A DNA stretch of 64,000 nt from Bacillus fungorum (GTDB lineage Bacteria; Bacillota; Bacilli; Bacillales; Bacillaceae_G): NCBI RefSeq assembly GCF_002746455.1, contig NZ_NWUW01000004.1, positions 248,001 through 312,000 of the forward strand, given 5' to 3'. The notes beneath the pieces were generated by a model, which did no database searches, had not been told where the DNA came from, and was given only the letters and a program-made list of their open reading frames with translations. The translations under genes were made by a program, and so were the position numbers. The stretch's first letter is position 1. Every line of letters starts with the position of its first letter. Of the stretch, positions 62,828-64,000 are shown piece by piece.

Positions 62828-63646
62828 TTATTGTAATAATTTACTTACCATTTGTGGTGTTTGGTTCGCTTGAGAAAGCATGCTTACGCCAGCTTCGCTT
62901 AAAATCTTGAATTTCGTCATTTCAGACATTTCTTTTGCCATGTCAGCGTCTTCGATTTGAGAAGCAGAAGATGCCATAGCAGTTGATTGGCTGTTTAAGT
63001 TTTCAATGTTGTAATCTAAACGATTTAAAGTTGCACCTAAAGTTGCACGGTGGTCAGCGATTGAATTAATTGCAGCATCGATATTGCTAATTGCAGCATC
63101 AGCAGCAGAGTTAGAGTCGATTTTTGCTTTTGCATTATCCACTGCTAATGAAGTTGCAGTAATTTGTTTTAAATTAACATCAATTGTCGTAGCACCAGAA
63201 GCATCAGTAGATTTAATGCTAACTGTAGCTGTCTTAGACATTAAATCTGTGCCATTAAATTTTGTATTCGAAGAGATGTAATCAATTTGATCTGTTAATG
63301 CAGTGAACTCTTTTTGAAGAGCTGCACGGTCAGTACCAGAGTTTGTACCGTTGGCAGATTGAACTGCTAGGTCACGCATACGAAGTAAGATGTTTGATAC
63401 TGTTTGTAATGCTGAATCAGCTGTTTGAATCATAGACTTACCGTCTTGAGAGTTACGAGAAGCAACGTTTAAGCCGCCTTCGTTTGCACGCATACGAGTT
63501 GCGATTGCAAGACCTGCTGCATCGTCTGCTGCACTGTTGATTGCTTTACCGCTTGATAAACGGTTCATAGACGTACTCATTTTTTCTTGGTTTTGGCGCA
63601 TGTACTCTTGAGTACGCATGCTGTTGATGTTTGTATTAATTCTCAT
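62828..63646 (-). CDS. Flagellin, canonical type
   Basis: 272 residues. D0/D1 ends fully conserved: MRINTNINSMRTQEYMRQNQEKMSTSMNRLSSGKAINSAADDAAGLAIATRM and ASQIEDADMAKEMSEMTKFKILSEAGVSMLSQANQTPQMVSKLLQ. The central variable part is very short, as usual in this group. It is likely the major filament subunit. It is transcribed from a strong SigA promoter (63729-63758) with a long inverted repeat. It is flanked by glycan genes. Confidence 0.97.
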   Translation of the reverse strand: MRINTNINSMRTQEYMRQNQEKMSTSMNRLSSGKAINSAADDAAGLAIATRMRANEGGLNVASRNSQDGKSMIQTADSALQTVSNILLRMRDLAVQSANGTNSGTDRAALQKEFTALTDQIDYISSNTKFNGTDLMSKTATVSIKSTDASGATTIDVNLKQITATSLAVDNAKAKIDSNSAADAAISNIDAAINSIADHRATLGATLNRLDYNIENLNSQSTAMASSASQIEDADMAKEMSEMTKFKILSEAGVSMLSQANQTPQMVSKLLQ

Positions 63647-63693
63647 TATTAAGAACCCCCATTTTTTTATATTAATTTTTCTGTAAATCCCTA

Positions 63694-63744
63694 AACGGTA
63701 ATATACAAAAAAATCAATTTCGAGATTTATTGTATATTACCGTT
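63694..63744. promoter_or_regulatory. Long inverted repeat over the flagellin promoter
   Basis: Perfect 15-bp arms (63694-63708 and 63730-63744) with a 21-nt centre that has a small inner stem. The right arm covers the spacer and -10; the predicted transcription start lies between the arms. Confidence 0.8.
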
Positions 63745-63758
63745 ATAGCGGGTGTCAA
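63729..63758 (-). promoter_or_regulatory. SigA promoter of the canonical flagellin
   Basis: TTGACA (63758-63753), an 18-nt spacer and TACAAT (63734-63729). It gives a leader of about 75 nt before the start at 63646. Confidence 0.8.
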
Positions 63759-63904
63759 CTAAAAATTTGAATTAATGAATATAAAAAAATAACAGTTTAA
63801 CAATTTGTTCGTTTTTTTATTACAATATTATTAAAAGGATTATTGCAAACTTAAAAAAAAAACTCTAATATTAGATTATCTTTGTTTACCGAAAAGGTGA
63901 TATT

Positions 63905-64000
63905 ATGGTAATTGGGAATATAGTAAAAGAAGTTCTTTCATATAAGAAAGGACAAATTCAGCAAAAGTTAAGTAGCCCACAAGCTTTTGTGAGCAGTCGC
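63905..64000 (+). CDS. Partial gene at the right edge
   Basis: ATG 63905 with AAAAGGTGATATT upstream opens a frame of 32 codons, MVIGNIVKEVLSYKKGQIQQ..., to the window end. It is helical in character. The family is not identified; it may be a wall-associated or lytic protein, as is often found next to flagellin, but this is only a guess. Confidence 0.6.
   Translation, partial: MVIGNIVKEVLSYKKGQIQQKLSSPQAFVSSR

Noticed and set aside
20000..64000. Exact MogR boxes (TTTT-N5-AAAA) near flagellar promoters
   Set aside because: By eye I found only near matches with a 6-nt spacer (23183-23196, 50586-50599). A systematic motif scan of both strands would be needed before annotating any site.

Overview
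The window is low-GC Firmicute chromosomal DNA and looks like the Bacillus cereus group (cereus/thuringiensis/anthracis type). Evidence: a GerN-type antiporter, a Spo0E phosphatase, a YjcZ spore-type peptide and a second-type Hfq; strong GGAGG-type ribosome binding sites; a bcr1-like dispersed repeat; and a flagellar cluster that carries a MogR repressor. No tRNA, rRNA or CRISPR array was seen.

Region 1 (1-21500) is mixed housekeeping and accessory content: a cold-shock protein with its promoter and long leader, a YqcI/YcgG protein, a LysE-type exporter, a fatty acid hydroxylase-like protein, a DUF485/ActP symporter pair, a class III aminotransferase, GerN, an RNase J paralogue, a MerR regulator followed by a MATE pump with a textbook 19-bp-spacer MerR promoter, DUF421, DUF218 and DUF4870 proteins, a nitroreductase, two broken genes (a DJ-1/PfpI gene with a frameshift in an A7 tract, and an MFS transporter with an in-frame TAA), an ArsR-type regulator, an MFS/VOC pair, YjcZ, Spo0E, an Hfq paralogue and an HD hydrolase.

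Region 2 (21500-49600) is one large motility and chemotaxis cluster: motAB-type stator, cheY, cheA, an enlarged FliY with two CheC modules, two membrane-anchored unknowns, cheR and a SLOG-like unknown on the minus strand, yaaR, flgN, flgK, flgL, fliD, fliS, a fliT-like gene, flgB, flgC, fliE, fliF, fliG, fliH, fliI, fliJ, fliK, flgD, flgE, two unknowns, cheV and mogR. The export gate genes (fliPQR, flhAB), fliM, flgG and a separate cheW are not in the window.

Region 3 (49600-64000) holds two flagellin genes, one divergent and one canonical, flanking glycan genes. A TPR-glycosyltransferase lies just downstream of the first flagellin promoter. A seven-gene minus-strand operon then runs rfbA, rfbB, DegT aminotransferase, TPR-GT2, WbqC, DegT-like, ATP-grasp-HAD, FkbM methyltransferase (eight proteins including both rfb genes). 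It probably makes and transfers a dTDP-4-amino-4,6-dideoxyhexose-based flagellin glycan. Upstream of this operon lie four 176-bp tandem repeats and the decayed end of an IS256-type transposase gene. The canonical flagellin promoter carries a perfect 15-bp-arm inverted repeat. A partial gene begins at the right edge.
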